From Paraburkholderia caribensis (lineage in GTDB: Bacteria; Pseudomonadota; Gammaproteobacteria; Burkholderiales; Burkholderiaceae), in NCBI RefSeq assembly GCF_002902945.1, contig NZ_CP026101.1, positions 2,046,001-2,110,000 of the forward strand: DNA of 64,000 nt. Reading direction: 5' to 3'. Positions 1 through 10,161 of this stretch are shown piece after piece. Position 1 is the stretch's first letter, and each line of letters opens with the position of its first letter. The position numbers and the translations under genes are program-made. Under the pieces are notes generated by a model, which saw only the letters and a list, made by a program, of their open reading frames with translations, made no database searches and was not told where the DNA came from.

Positions 1-1
1 A

Positions 2-1021
2 ATCGATGGCCCTTCGCTTCCCGTCGATATCTGGTACCCCGCGCAGGCGCCCGGCGATGGCATTGGGCGCTCGCTTCTGCAGTGGATCAGAGCAATCGGA
101 CATCCTATGTCCCCGCCGTTCACACCAGATGGAAAGCTGTCCGAGGCCCGTGCCAAATATCCCCTCATCATTTACTTTCCATCATGGTTCAGTGTTCGCC
201 AACAGAGCACATTCACGCCCGCAAACCTGGCGAGCCATGGTTTCATCGTCGCTACCGTGGACGACATCGTGCACGCCCCTCGTCTTCCCGGACGAGAGGG
301 CGAGGCTCAGGCATCGGAGATCCCCAGCGATTCGATGGAAAGCTTCGAGGCTTATCGCCCCGTCGCAGCCCTGCGGGCTGAACTAGCGGCGAAATCGGGC
401 TCTGCCATCATCGACGCATTTCAGAATATTCCGGTGTTTGGACAACGTGTGGATATGGCGAAGGTCGGCGCCGTCGGATTCTCGTTCGGAGGCGCGACGG
501 CAGCGCAGATGAGTAGCGACGATCGACGCATCAAGGCCGTCGTGAATTTTGACGGCTCCTTGTATGGCCGCCCTGAACGCGGCAATGTCGAGGTGCCTTA
601 CATGATGTTCTTTAGTGGTTGGACCTATCCGACTTGCGAGGAACTCATGCATAGTGACTTCGCCACGCGGATCAACTCGGTGCTGACGGTCGAGGCAGTT
701 GCGCACCAGGTCCGCCAGGCCACGCTCCCGAACAACTGGACCTTCACGGTAAAGGGTACGGTACATGATGATTTCGCAGACAAGCTCGCGAAGCCTTCAT
801 GGAGGGCCGCATTCGGCAAATCTACAATCGACAGGGCGAAGACCTGGTCCGAGATCAATCGCTACGTTGTTGCATTCTTCACCCGCTTCTTGCTAGGCGA
901 GGACCAGCCTTTGTTGACGGAGCCAGCTCCGTTCGCGGAAATACGGCCTTTCATGGAGAACCAGGCGCCTCCACAAGACCCGGTATCGGCCACTGGTTCC
1001 ATAAAAGCCCGCTGTCCTTAG
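2..1021 (+). CDS. Partial alpha/beta-hydrolase (dienelactone hydrolase / PAF-acetylhydrolase-like), 5' end missing
   Basis: The frame is open from base 2 and reads DGPSLPVDIWYPA before the first internal ATG at 107, so the true start lies left of the window. This opening resembles secreted PAF-acetylhydrolase/dienelactone hydrolase-like esterases. The nucleophile elbow is GFSFGG (GxSxG) near base 477, and a histidine in the VHDDF segment near base 760 could complete the triad. Members of the superfamily hydrolyse esters or lactones; the substrate here is unknown. It converges with the glycosyltransferase gene that ends at 1063, so it may not belong to the EPS locus. Confidence 0.75.
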   Translation: MDGPSLPVDIWYPAQAPGDGIGRSLLQWIRAIGHPMSPPFTPDGKLSEARAKYPLIIYFPSWFSVRQQSTFTPANLASHGFIVATVDDIVHAPRLPGREGEAQASEIPSDSMESFEAYRPVAALRAELAAKSGSAIIDAFQNIPVFGQRVDMAKVGAVGFSFGGATAAQMSSDDRRIKAVVNFDGSLYGRPERGNVEVPYMMFFSGWTYPTCEELMHSDFATRINSVLTVEAVAHQVRQATLPNNWTFTVKGTVHDDFADKLAKPSWRAAFGKSTIDRAKTWSEINRYVVAFFTRFLLGEDQPLLTEPAPFAEIRPFMENQAPPQDPVSATGSIKARCP

Positions 1022-1062
1022 ATCACAGCGCATTTTTGCGCGTCTGGACGACTAGCGTTGAT

Positions 1063-2073
1063 CTATTCGACGCCGACTCCGGCTACGGCTTTGCCACGCC
1101 GATATATTGAGGCGACATCCTCTGCGCGTTCGAAACCAACGAAACGCGACAATGCGTTGAGATATGATGGGCTTAAGGGCAGGAAGCGTCCGAACATCTG
1201 GTCGAGTTGCGCGAGGCGGGTCCGGAACGCCACGATATCGTATCGATACAACAGCCGCATGTATGACGAGAGACGTTGCTTGAGCATTTCCTGATCGTCC
1301 TCCGAAAGCACGTCTAAAGAATGCCGATGTCCCTCGGTGATCCTGAAGAAGTTCTCCATGTATTGTTCTGTGAGGTGTATGGCGTTGTAGCGCGCTCCTC
1401 GGAGCCCAAGACGCCGGTGTCCTTGCTGTCGCCACGCGAAGAGCGGGTCTGCGCTCTCGACCGTCAGAACCTTTGCGCCTTTTCTCGCGAGCTTTAGTAG
1501 AAAGTCCTGGTCCTCATCAACCTTGAGATTTTCGTCGAAGCCGGCCACATCCGCGATCCATCGTCTTCTGAATACGCTCTGACCTAAATGTATGAGAGGT
1601 CCCTTGGCGAGAATCTCCAATTCGCCCGGCTGTGAAGAAAACGTTGAGCACTCGGCGAGGCGGACCCTTCGCACAGTATCGAGTTCGACCACGACCTCTT
1701 CCCATCGCGACATCACATAGGCGACACCCGGATCAGCAGTCCGGCAGGCGATCGACTGAAGCTGCAGTTTTGTCGGCGCCAGGAAATCGTCGGCATCCAG
1801 AAACTGAATCCACTCTGCTGTCGTCGATTGCCATCCCAGGTTTCGGGCAGCACTCACTCCCTTGTTGGGCTGCGTGAGAATCGTCCACGGATGGCGGCAA
1901 CCCTTGAGGTGTTCCCGAGCCTTCGCGACGGTATCGTCCGATGAGCCGTCGTCGACGATCAGGATTTCAATCTCGTCATGCGTCTGTGACGTTACGGTTT
2001 GCAACGTGGTGTCGACATACGCAGCGGCGTTGTAGCAAGGAATGACGATGGCGATCTGCAACGATGCCCCCAC
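1063..2073 (-). CDS. Glycosyltransferase family 2
   Basis: The 336-residue protein opens with the GT-A signature IVIPCYN (residues 9-15), a DDGSS nucleotide-binding motif (41-45) and a DxD-type metal site LDADDF (92-97). An acidic DEDQDF segment near residue 195 is in the place of the acceptor-side catalytic region. GT2 enzymes transfer one sugar from a nucleotide donor with inversion, here probably onto a lipid-linked EPS repeat unit at the cytoplasmic membrane. There is no membrane segment. Donor and linkage cannot be read from sequence. It is the last gene of a minus-strand pair with the cupin-like gene 134 bp upstream. Confidence 0.85.
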   Translation of the reverse strand: MGASLQIAIVIPCYNAAAYVDTTLQTVTSQTHDEIEILIVDDGSSDDTVAKAREHLKGCRHPWTILTQPNKGVSAARNLGWQSTTAEWIQFLDADDFLAPTKLQLQSIACRTADPGVAYVMSRWEEVVVELDTVRRVRLAECSTFSSQPGELEILAKGPLIHLGQSVFRRRWIADVAGFDENLKVDEDQDFLLKLARKGAKVLTVESADPLFAWRQQGHRRLGLRGARYNAIHLTEQYMENFFRITEGHRHSLDVLSEDDQEMLKQRLSSYMRLLYRYDIVAFRTRLAQLDQMFGRFLPLSPSYLNALSRFVGFERAEDVASIYRRGKAVAGVGVE

Positions 2074-2207
2074 TGATGGATAATTTACGATCTGATCGCG
2101 CCAGGATCCGTTGCTTCATGCCGACTTCAACGTCAGGGGAGGATCGGCGGCGGACCGGGACTTGGCCAGCATTGCCTGGGTCGTGTGCTCAAATTAGCGC
2201 TTACAGA

Positions 2208-3098
2208 TCAACGACCCCGACTCAGATTGCGAACGATACGCCTGCGAACGGGAACAACGACCTTCATCACCGATGACTTCGCATTGTCGGTACCGGGGTC
2301 CGCACCGGGCGGCTGCGGATTTACCCCGAGTTTGCGCAAGTAGTGATTGGCGGCAAAGATGCGGCCACGGGCCCGGCTCGCGTCGGTCTCATAGACGAAC
2401 GCATAGGAAACGCTGCGTTCCGCGCCGGTTTGAACCCAATGGGGCGCGTCCTGCGGCTGATGAAAGCCACTTCCGGGCACCAGGTCGAAGACATGTTCGA
2501 GGCTCTTGTCTCGCGTGGCCAGATCCACCTGGCCGATCTCGACTATGCCCTGCACGTAGAAATCCTCCAGCTCGTCTTCGCGGACGGCACTGGGACGATA
2601 GACATGGTAGTGCTTGTCGCCCTCGATCTGGAAGAAGTGATTGATTTCTGGATCGAAATGGAACGGCGTGGTCGAAGAAGCGGAGCTAACGAAGATGGCA
2701 GATTCGAGCCGCGCGACCTTTTCACCATTGAGACCGCCGCGTAGTTCGATCACTTTTTCGAACAGCTTGTCCAACAGTTCCCGAAAGCCGGCGTCATAAT
2801 TCTCGGGCCGCTTCAAAAGCACGCGCGTCGGCCCTGTGGCAAGTTGAGCAAGCGCCTCATCCGGCTTCAACGTCTTTGATTTGACATCGAAAAATCGGGT
2901 CTCCGGCGTGGGAGCCGAACTGGAGACGTAATAATCCGCAGGGTTCTCACCATACTTCTTCGCCAACTCCGCTAGTGCTGCCGGCTGGAACATCGGAAGC
3001 TGATGCAGACAGTGCTTGAAACCGAACGGAGTATTGTTGAACGAGGTCTTGTAGACGGCTTGATCAATGGTCAGTAGAGAATCGGCAGACGGTATCAT
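2208..3098 (-). CDS. Cupin/JmjC-like protein in the EPS locus
   Basis: The 296-residue protein has a cupin-8/JmjC-like core. It shows H147-x-D149 in TPFHFDPEINHFFQ, then KHYHVYRP, and a distal histidine in DAPHWVQTG (H220). Together these would make a 2-His-1-carboxylate iron site. Relatives are Fe(II)/2-oxoglutarate hydroxylases or non-catalytic cupins. No signal peptide is visible. Its position between a GT2 gene and the divergent flippase gene suggests it modifies an EPS sugar, a lipid-linked intermediate or a protein of the pathway, but that is inference. The C-terminus is basic (VRRRIVRNLSRGR). Confidence 0.7.
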   Translation of the reverse strand: MIPSADSLLTIDQAVYKTSFNNTPFGFKHCLHQLPMFQPAALAELAKKYGENPADYYVSSSAPTPETRFFDVKSKTLKPDEALAQLATGPTRVLLKRPENYDAGFRELLDKLFEKVIELRGGLNGEKVARLESAIFVSSASSTTPFHFDPEINHFFQIEGDKHYHVYRPSAVREDELEDFYVQGIVEIGQVDLATRDKSLEHVFDLVPGSGFHQPQDAPHWVQTGAERSVSYAFVYETDASRARGRIFAANHYLRKLGVNPQPPGADPGTDNAKSSVMKVVVPVRRRIVRNLSRGR

Positions 3099-3369
3099 TT
3101 AGTCAATCCACACTGGGTTAGAAGACGTCGCAAGCGTGGCAGGAACCGATGTCCAAGGCTTGTCCGGTCAGCGCCTGCTAGGCGCAAGCAATTCCACGCA
3201 GCACATAAAGCGGCATGGTATCGGCGTAGCAGACGCAGCACTGCTGGATACCGCACGCAAAACACCGCTCGACAGATTTAGCCTTTAAATCCCATCTCTC
3301 CGTACGCGGACACACAAACGCTCTCGCCTGCCTCGGCCAGAATGTGCAAGTCGCGCACTGGAGTACCCC

Positions 3370-4851
3370 ATGACAGCAAAGCCCAGCCTCAAACGCAGCG
3401 CAACGCTCAACTTCGTGGGCGGAATCCTGCCTATGTTCGTTGCGCTTGTGACGACGCCGATTTATCTGCACCACATCGGCGCGGGGCGCTACGGTGTGCT
3501 CGCCATCGTCTGGATGGTGCAGGGTTATTTCGGCTTTCTCGATCTGGGGCTGTCTTCGGCGACGTCCAACCGCATCGCGCAACTCGACGATGCGCCACCC
3601 CGCGAGCGCGAAGCCGTCCTGTGGACGGCGATGCTCCTCAACGCAGCATTGGGTCTCGTGGGCGGCATAGCGCTGTATGCGCTCATGCACGTGCTGCTCG
3701 CGTACTTCGACATGGGCGAGGCCCTACGCGTCGAATTGATGCCCGCATTGCCGTACGTAGCCTGCCTCGTGCCGCTCTCGAATCTCATTTTCGTGCTCAA
3801 CGGCGCGCTCGTGGGACGCGAGCGCTTTGGCACGCTCAACGCGGTAACACTCCCCGTCACGCTGATGTATCAACTCGTGCCTCTCGGGGCGGCGCTCGTC
3901 TTCGGGCCGAATCTGCGCTACCTGGTGTTCGGCACGCTAGTGGCCGGCGTAGCGGCGCTGACGGTGACCGCGATCGCGGTCTGGCGCGTCTTTCCGTTGC
4001 GCCTCGCCGGCGGCCCGCGCCGCGACCTGGTCGGCCACCTGTTTTCCTACGGCGCGTGGATCAGCGTGACGAGCCTGGCGCAGCCGCTGCTGGAGACGGC
4101 CGACCGTCTCATGATCGGCCATGCGCTCGGGCCGCAGGCAGTCACCTACTATCAGGTGCCTTTCAATCTCGCCGCGCGCGTACGACTCTTTCCAAACGCC
4201 ATCGTCCGGACGCTATTTCCGCGCCTGTCGTCGCTCGATGCCGCAGGCGCCGCAGCGCTCTCCTCCAGCGCAGTACGCGGCCTCGCCGCCGCCCTCACGC
4301 CGATGACGGTATTCGGCATATTCCTCATGCATCCCTTTCTCACATTGTGGGTGGGCCAGGAATTCGCATCGCGCGCCACGTCGGTCGGCGAAGCAATACT
4401 CGTTGGCATCTGGATCAACTCACTCGCATCGATCGCGGCCTGCCATCTGCAGGCGACCGGGAAACCGGGCATCGTCGCGCGCTTCCAGGCCTACGAAATG
4501 TTGCCGTTCTTTGCGCTGCTGTGGTGGATGTTGCATTACTTCGGGGTGCTGGGCGCAGCGCTCGCCTGGAGCGCGCGGTGCCTGCTCGACGGCGTACTGC
4601 TGTTCCATGCCGCGCGCCTGGATGCGCGGCCGGCACGCAAGCTGGTCCTCCCGGCGCTGATCATCGCGGCAGCGTATGTCGGCACACTCGTTTTCGAGCC
4701 GCTCACGTGGCCATCCATCGCGGTGTGGCTCGGCATGACCGTGGTCTCGCTCGTGTGGAGCGCGCGCTCCGAACCGCAGGCATGGGGACGTGTGCTCGAC
4801 GTCGTCGCGTCCATGCGCAACTACACGCGACGCTGGGCGCAAAGCCAATGA
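3370..4851 (+). CDS. Wzx-type polysaccharide flippase
   Basis: The 493-residue protein is hydrophobic over its whole length, with about 12-14 predicted membrane segments and an N-terminus (SATLNFVGGILPMFVALVTTPIYL) typical of the oligosaccharide-flippase/MATE-like family. These proteins move the undecaprenyl-PP-linked repeat unit from the cytoplasmic to the periplasmic face. The ATG at 3370 is preceded by GGAG at 3360-3363. It stands alone on the plus strand, divergent from the cupin-like gene, and matches the Wzy-like polymerase near 12 kb and the Wza/Wzc pair near 20 kb. Confidence 0.88.
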   Translation: MTAKPSLKRSATLNFVGGILPMFVALVTTPIYLHHIGAGRYGVLAIVWMVQGYFGFLDLGLSSATSNRIAQLDDAPPREREAVLWTAMLLNAALGLVGGIALYALMHVLLAYFDMGEALRVELMPALPYVACLVPLSNLIFVLNGALVGRERFGTLNAVTLPVTLMYQLVPLGAALVFGPNLRYLVFGTLVAGVAALTVTAIAVWRVFPLRLAGGPRRDLVGHLFSYGAWISVTSLAQPLLETADRLMIGHALGPQAVTYYQVPFNLAARVRLFPNAIVRTLFPRLSSLDAAGAAALSSSAVRGLAAALTPMTVFGIFLMHPFLTLWVGQEFASRATSVGEAILVGIWINSLASIAACHLQATGKPGIVARFQAYEMLPFFALLWWMLHYFGVLGAALAWSARCLLDGVLLFHAARLDARPARKLVLPALIIAAAYVGTLVFEPLTWPSIAVWLGMTVVSLVWSARSEPQAWGRVLDVVASMRNYTRRWAQSQ

Positions 4852-5465
4852 TCACGCGGGATGGCGACGCGCAATAGTACCTTTGCTAATGGCGTCGCCG
4901 CGAATCGCAACCTCAACGACTCACAGACCGGAAATACGGGACTTCGAGAGGCTCTCGCGAGCGACTCGGTCCATGATGAGCATGTTTGGAACGATCACGG
5001 ATCAAACTGCACAATCCCCTCTCCCCGCAGCGTCAGGATGGCTGCGACGATGCAAAGCGTACCGCGTCCGTCGGGAATGCCGCGAAACAGATTGTGTGGC
5101 GGCAGCGAGCTGCTTCCTTCGATCAACCGCTTCGTCGCCCTGCTCTCCCCACCATGTTGCGGCGGGCAGAACATGCAAGACCGACCACGTCTGCATCACT
5201 CCCTCGACACGAACATCAACCGGGCAGACTCGCGCGCTGTGAGAACACGAGCAGCCGCGATCGCCATAGTCGATCCCGGTGATAAAGAGGAGTGTTCAAC
5301 GGAGTGGAGATCGCGCACGGTTTGAGCGAGCCATGCAATGGCGATCGGCAATACGGACAACGGCTGCCGACGAACCCAACCACAGTTCCCGATAGCCGCC
5401 GAAATCGCGGCCCGAACCCGGCGCACGAGACCTGGCTCACGCATCACCTCATGCGTCAGCCCTGC
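4852..5465. other. 614-bp intergenic stretch without a recognisable gene
   Basis: The stretch lies between the ends of the convergent flippase and acyltransferase genes. Short open frames exist on both strands but none has a recognisable motif, a good ribosome-binding site or a protein-like composition. I see no strong terminator hairpin. Confidence 0.5.
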
Positions 5466-6569
5466 TCAGGTTCCCGCACCCTGCGTCCCCGTCGACACAC
5501 TTTCGGCAAGACCCGGCTTGCTGAGCCGCGCCCGCAGCAGGCGCCGGCCAAGGCGCATCGTTGGCACTTCGAACTTGCGATAGGACAAAATCGCAAACCC
5601 CAGCGCGCAAGGTATGAAGATGACGAAAAACAGCACGATACGCAGCCCAGCCCCGACAGGCAGATGATTCACCGCCAGCGACGTGCCGCGCATGACGAAC
5701 AGATGCGTGAGATACAGGCTATATGACGCATCGCCAATCAAAAGAAGCAGCTTCGGATACGCGACATCGCGGCGGCCCATGACGACGCCCGCGAATATCG
5801 CCGCGGCAGCCGGTCCCCACACGAGGCCGCGCGTATCGAATGCGCCGTCCGCGGGCGGTCCTATTGCCAGCCAGGTTGCCACGCCCGCCACGACCAGGGC
5901 GATCTGAGCAGGCACGCCGATCCGGAATCCCGACAGGCGCAACTGCGCAAACAGCACGCCGAACACGAACTCGAGAATGATCGTATGCGTCCAGCTTTTG
6001 AGGATCAGGTATTCGGGTTTCAGCAAGAGGCCCAGCGCGACGAAGCTCACGAATATCGCCGTCACCGCGAGATAAACGCGCCGGACCCCAAGCAGCAGCA
6101 CCAGTGAAATCACGGCATAGAAGAACATCTCGAAGTTGAGCGTCCAGCCCAGCCCAAGCACCGGTTCCGGTGCACCCGTCATCGGGTTTGCGGACGGCAC
6201 GAAGAACAGCGAGCGCAGCACGTACTCCACGCCGTACGCGTTCTTGTGCTTCAGTGCGGGGAGCACGAGACCGATGCCAACCGAGAGCAGCGTCGCCATC
6301 CAGTAGAGCGGCACGACGCGCACGATGCGATCGCAGATGAACCAGCCGGCGCTCGCGCTCCCGGAGCGTTGCCCCGACACGATATACATCATCACGAAGC
6401 CGCTGACGACGAAGAAAATATCGACGCCGAACAACCCCTTCGTATTCACGAGCGGCCACAATTGCTCTGCGGCGGCGCCATGGCCGCCCACCTCGGCCGC
6501 TCCGTGGCAGAACACCACCAGCAAGGCCGCGACCGCGCGAAGCACCTGAATCGAATCCAGCTTCTTCAT
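5466..6569 (-). CDS. Acyltransferase family 3 membrane protein
   Basis: With the ATG at 6569 (MKKLDSIQVLRAVAALLVVF) the protein has 367 residues, normal for the family. An upstream in-frame ATG at 6632 would add 21 basic residues that do not fit. The N-terminal R-x10-H pattern (RAVAALLVVFCHG) and about ten membrane segments identify an OafA/ExoZ-like acyltransferase. Such proteins put acetyl, succinyl or similar groups on sugars of surface polysaccharides. It is one of three such genes in the locus, so the EPS is probably decorated at several positions. Confidence 0.85.
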   Translation of the reverse strand: MKKLDSIQVLRAVAALLVVFCHGAAEVGGHGAAAEQLWPLVNTKGLFGVDIFFVVSGFVMMYIVSGQRSGSASAGWFICDRIVRVVPLYWMATLLSVGIGLVLPALKHKNAYGVEYVLRSLFFVPSANPMTGAPEPVLGLGWTLNFEMFFYAVISLVLLLGVRRVYLAVTAIFVSFVALGLLLKPEYLILKSWTHTIILEFVFGVLFAQLRLSGFRIGVPAQIALVVAGVATWLAIGPPADGAFDTRGLVWGPAAAAIFAGVVMGRRDVAYPKLLLLIGDASYSLYLTHLFVMRGTSLAVNHLPVGAGLRIVLFFVIFIPCALGFAILSYRKFEVPTMRLGRRLLRARLSKPGLAESVSTGTQGAGT

Positions 6570-6830
6570 TGCATTGCCCCCAAAACCGATGTGCGAGCCA
6601 GCGTGCCGGCGTGGACGTCTGAAAATAGCCATTCATCCGTTCGGTTCGCAATGTGTCGCCTGAGCGGCTTTCGCTTTCAGTTGTTATCGCAAGGCGCGCA
6701 GCGGCGCGTGGATAGCGAAGAAAGCACGATTTTGTGCATGTATTGCCCAATGTACCGGGCATGCCGCCTGGGAGACCGTTCGAAAAGCCACACATCGATC
6801 ATGTGCAGACCCGCGCAACGGCAAGATCGC

Positions 6831-8870
6831 TCAGTTCGCGCCCCGTGACTCAATGTCCTGAATGATCCTCCCGCTGAGATATCGGGAACCGTCCGGCGAC
6901 AGATGGTCCCGGTCCGCATACAGGAACTCGCCGCTGCGACGCGCGTAGCAGTTTTTCGCGTCGCACAGCAACGGCAGCGGATTGAACACCTTCACGTCGG
7001 GATATTTGTCCAGCAACGCGACGATGCGTGTCTGCGCGCCCGTCAGCCGCTGCTCTACCTTGGCACGCGGGACCGCGCACGGCGAGCGCAGCGAAATTTG
7101 CACTGGGCGGCGCACGCAGGCGTTCGGATCGAAATCCAGCTCCGGCGTGTCGAGCACGAAGATCACGTACTTGCCGGCTGCCGTGAGCCTGTCCAAAGTC
7201 AGTTCGAGAGCAGCGAGGTAGACGTCGAGATTGTTCCCGCCCTTCCACTGACTCGTCGTTGGGGTCACGCGCTTGCCGTCGACGGCCATGAGGCGGATAA
7301 AGTCGCCCTTGCCGTAATCGAGGCCGCCTGCAATCGACGAAATGGCGTAGCTCGAAAGAACTACCCACTGGATGTCGTGCGACTTCACGATGTAATCGAG
7401 CACGCCGTCGAACAGCGCGGAGCAATGCTTGACGTGCCCACCCAGCGAAATGTCGACACCGTAGAACGGCGGACAGTTACCGGCGCCGACTGCAAACAGC
7501 CCCGTCCCGCGAACGCTCAAGGCCGGTTTCAGTCCTTCGTAATAGTGATTGGCGTGACTGTCGCCGAGCAGCGCCACCTGGGGGCGTCCGTTGGGCGCCG
7601 GCATCACGCAGAATTCGGAATTCGGAAAGTCCTTCTTGCAGGTGTCAGTGAAGACCCAGCGCTCCTGCTGCGCGCCGAAGCTCGCATCGGGGAAGCGCTC
7701 GGGCAAGCCATCGTGGCGAGAGATCGCGTAGCTGGACAGGCCCACACCCATCATCATCGCGAATAGCACGCTCGCAACGCGCACCGGGTATCGGCGTGAG
7801 TAGAAGCTGAAGCGCGCAGGCGCTTCGATAAAGCTGAATGTGATCGACGATAGCGCGACGGCGACCACGAGCGCGGCGAACAGCATCGTGATCGACGGTG
7901 TGCCGCCGCTCAGAAGGCGCACGAAGACCAGCACCGGCCAGTGCCAGAGATAAAGCGGATAGCTGATGAGCCCGAGATAGACGAAAGGCCTGAGGGACAG
8001 CACACGTCGGTTGAGCCACGCGCCCGGTCCCGCGGCCATCACGAGCGTCGCGCCGCCCGCCGGCAGTGCCGCGCGCCAGCCCGGAAACACGCTCTTCGGA
8101 TCCAGCAGCACGAAACTCGCGACGATCAGCGCAAGGCCAGCGAACGCGACGGATTCGCGCAGTGTCGACACTTCGCTGCCCGACTGCGAGGCATTGCGTT
8201 TGCGCGCGTGAAACTCGGCCCATGCGAGCATCGAACCGAACAGCAATTCCCAGAAACGCACCACGGGCAGATAAAACGCCGCGATCGCATGTGAGCTGCT
8301 CAGGTACACGCTGCTCGCGAGCGACAGCAGGATCGCCGCGACAATGACACAGGTCGCCATACGGCGGCTCGTATAACGCCACAGCAGAAACAGCGCGACC
8401 GGCCAGATGATGTAGTACTGCTCCTCCACGCCGAGGGACCACAAATGCAGCAGCGCGCTTGCCGATGCTTCCTGCGAGAAGTAGTCGCGCGTCAAGTAGA
8501 AATAGACGTTTGCGACGAATGCAACGCTCGCGAGCGCTTCCCGCGCGAGCCGTTCCAGTTCGCCCGACGTCATCAACACGAAGCCCGCCGCGAGGGTGGC
8601 GACCAGCACGATCATCAGAGCCGGATAGATGCGCTTGATACGTCGTGCGTAGAAGTCGACGATGCTGAAGCGTCCTTGATCGAGCGTCTCGATGATGTGC
8701 TGCGAGATCAGGTAGCCGGAGATCGCGAAGAAGATGTCGACGCCAGCGAAGCCGCCCGCCAGCGTCGCTGGGAACGCATGAAAAATGACCACGGAAACGA
8801 CCGCGATCGCGCGCAAACCGTCGATGTCCGGCCGGTAACCCTGTGCGGGCTTGCGAGATGTAGCGCTCAC
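6831..8870 (-). CDS. Acyltransferase 3 with C-terminal SGNH domain (OafA-like)
   Basis: The 679-residue protein has two parts. The N-terminal half is an acyltransferase-3 membrane domain (YRPDIDGLRAIAVVSVVIFH, GFAGVDIFFAISGYLIS). The C-terminal third is a periplasmic SGNH domain with the block I serine in LLGDSHANHY and the Asp/His pair in DRDHLSPDGSRYL. OafA-type fusions move an acyl group across the membrane and transfer it to a surface glycan. The gene lies 260 bp upstream of the other minus-strand acyltransferase gene. EPS or LPS O-acylation is inferred from context. Confidence 0.88.
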   Translation of the reverse strand: MSATSRKPAQGYRPDIDGLRAIAVVSVVIFHAFPATLAGGFAGVDIFFAISGYLISQHIIETLDQGRFSIVDFYARRIKRIYPALMIVLVATLAAGFVLMTSGELERLAREALASVAFVANVYFYLTRDYFSQEASASALLHLWSLGVEEQYYIIWPVALFLLWRYTSRRMATCVIVAAILLSLASSVYLSSSHAIAAFYLPVVRFWELLFGSMLAWAEFHARKRNASQSGSEVSTLRESVAFAGLALIVASFVLLDPKSVFPGWRAALPAGGATLVMAAGPGAWLNRRVLSLRPFVYLGLISYPLYLWHWPVLVFVRLLSGGTPSITMLFAALVVAVALSSITFSFIEAPARFSFYSRRYPVRVASVLFAMMMGVGLSSYAISRHDGLPERFPDASFGAQQERWVFTDTCKKDFPNSEFCVMPAPNGRPQVALLGDSHANHYYEGLKPALSVRGTGLFAVGAGNCPPFYGVDISLGGHVKHCSALFDGVLDYIVKSHDIQWVVLSSYAISSIAGGLDYGKGDFIRLMAVDGKRVTPTTSQWKGGNNLDVYLAALELTLDRLTAAGKYVIFVLDTPELDFDPNACVRRPVQISLRSPCAVPRAKVEQRLTGAQTRIVALLDKYPDVKVFNPLPLLCDAKNCYARRSGEFLYADRDHLSPDGSRYLSGRIIQDIESRGAN

Positions 8871-9050
8871 CGTTGATTACCCCGCATGTCCGTGTGACCG
8901 CGAGCCCCGCCGATGGCTGATCGGCTCAGGTGGAACGTCAATGGTATAGGCTCGACCGGCACGCACTGTGCTGGCTAACGCACGCAAGCGGATGGATTCC
9001 AGACGAACGCGGTTCGCGTGACACGCAAGCGACAGTTCGTTTTACTCCTG

Positions 9051-10148
9051 CTATGCGGGAGTCACTGCTCTCACTGCCTCGAACAGGCTTCGTGCCGCCC
9101 GTTTCCATGTGAAGATCCCAGCCTGCCGGCGCCCCGCCGACACCAGAGATTGATGCACCGTTTCATCGTCCAGCACGGTTCGAATCTTCTCGCTCCACGC
9201 GTCGGGATCGAAAGGGTCTGCATACAGCGCGGCCTTGCCGCAGACCTCAGGAAGCGCGCCACACGGCGCAGCCACGACCGGACAGCCAAGCGCCATCGCC
9301 TCCAGCGGCGGCAGACCGAACCCTTCCGTCAGCGATGGGAAAGCAAGCGCGCCGGCGTTGGCCATCAAGCCTACGAGTTCGGAATCGGTAATGCGGCCGG
9401 AAAATCGCACGTTGGGCGGCACGACATGCCCAAGATTTTCGAAATCGGCTTTCGTCGCTCCGCCGAACAGCACGAGCGTCACGCTCTTCAATTCGGACTT
9501 CGCGAACGCCTTGAGAAGAATGGCGATGTTCTTGTGCTTCTGCGTATTGGCGAGCGCGAGAACATAGCGCTTCCGTGTGAGGTTCAACGTCATAAGCTGC
9601 CCGTCATCCGGCCGCACCTCGAAGACGTGATCGCAGCCGTTGTAGACGACCACGATCTTGTCAGCACTGGCAACGCCGTAGTGCACGAGTTCTCGCCTTG
9701 AGAACTCCGACACGGTAAGGATCAGCTTGTGCCGTCTGCCGATAAAGAAGAACAGAAATTTGTACCACAGCCGGAAAGACAACGAATACGACTCGGGCGC
9801 GGAGAACACTTGGGCATCGTGTATCAGTGTCGCTGAATCGCGATGACACAACGGCCCGAGATTGCAGAGATTGAGAATGAAGTCTTTGCGGCGAGCCAGC
9901 GGGAGATAGCATTGCTCCCACGCTATTCTGTGCATCCGCCGAGCGATTGGATTCTCCTTGACGCACAGAATATTGCGGTAAGACGGAACGCCCGCGCTAT
10001 TTCTGACTACGAGCGCATAGTCCGCGCCATTGGCAGACTGCTCTGCAATCAGTGCATCCGTCGCGGCAATGAGCTGTTCGGCAACCCTGTGCACGCCCGT
10101 TGGCGCTGCTCCAAAGAACTTGCCGTTAAACGCTATCGTCTTGTACAT
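9051..10148 (-). CDS. Glycosyltransferase family 4
   Basis: The 365-residue GT-B enzyme has the family's C-terminal donor site: SLTEGFGLPPLEAMALGCPVVA holds the E-x7-E motif and HKNIAILLKAF the preceding loop. The N-terminus (FNGKFFGAAPTGVHRVAEQL) has the glycine-rich loop of GT4 retaining enzymes such as mannosyltransferases. It starts 13 bp after the GT2 gene that ends at 10162, so the two are likely co-transcribed. It shares extended motifs (LNLCN.GPL, VSEFSRREL, EGFGLPP.EA.ALGCPV) with the GT4 encoded at 14001-15104 and is probably its paralogue. Confidence 0.87.
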   Translation of the reverse strand: MYKTIAFNGKFFGAAPTGVHRVAEQLIAATDALIAEQSANGADYALVVRNSAGVPSYRNILCVKENPIARRMHRIAWEQCYLPLARRKDFILNLCNLGPLCHRDSATLIHDAQVFSAPESYSLSFRLWYKFLFFFIGRRHKLILTVSEFSRRELVHYGVASADKIVVVYNGCDHVFEVRPDDGQLMTLNLTRKRYVLALANTQKHKNIAILLKAFAKSELKSVTLVLFGGATKADFENLGHVVPPNVRFSGRITDSELVGLMANAGALAFPSLTEGFGLPPLEAMALGCPVVAAPCGALPEVCGKAALYADPFDPDAWSEKIRTVLDDETVHQSLVSAGRRQAGIFTWKRAARSLFEAVRAVTPA

Positions 10149-10161
10149 GCAGCACCGGTCC

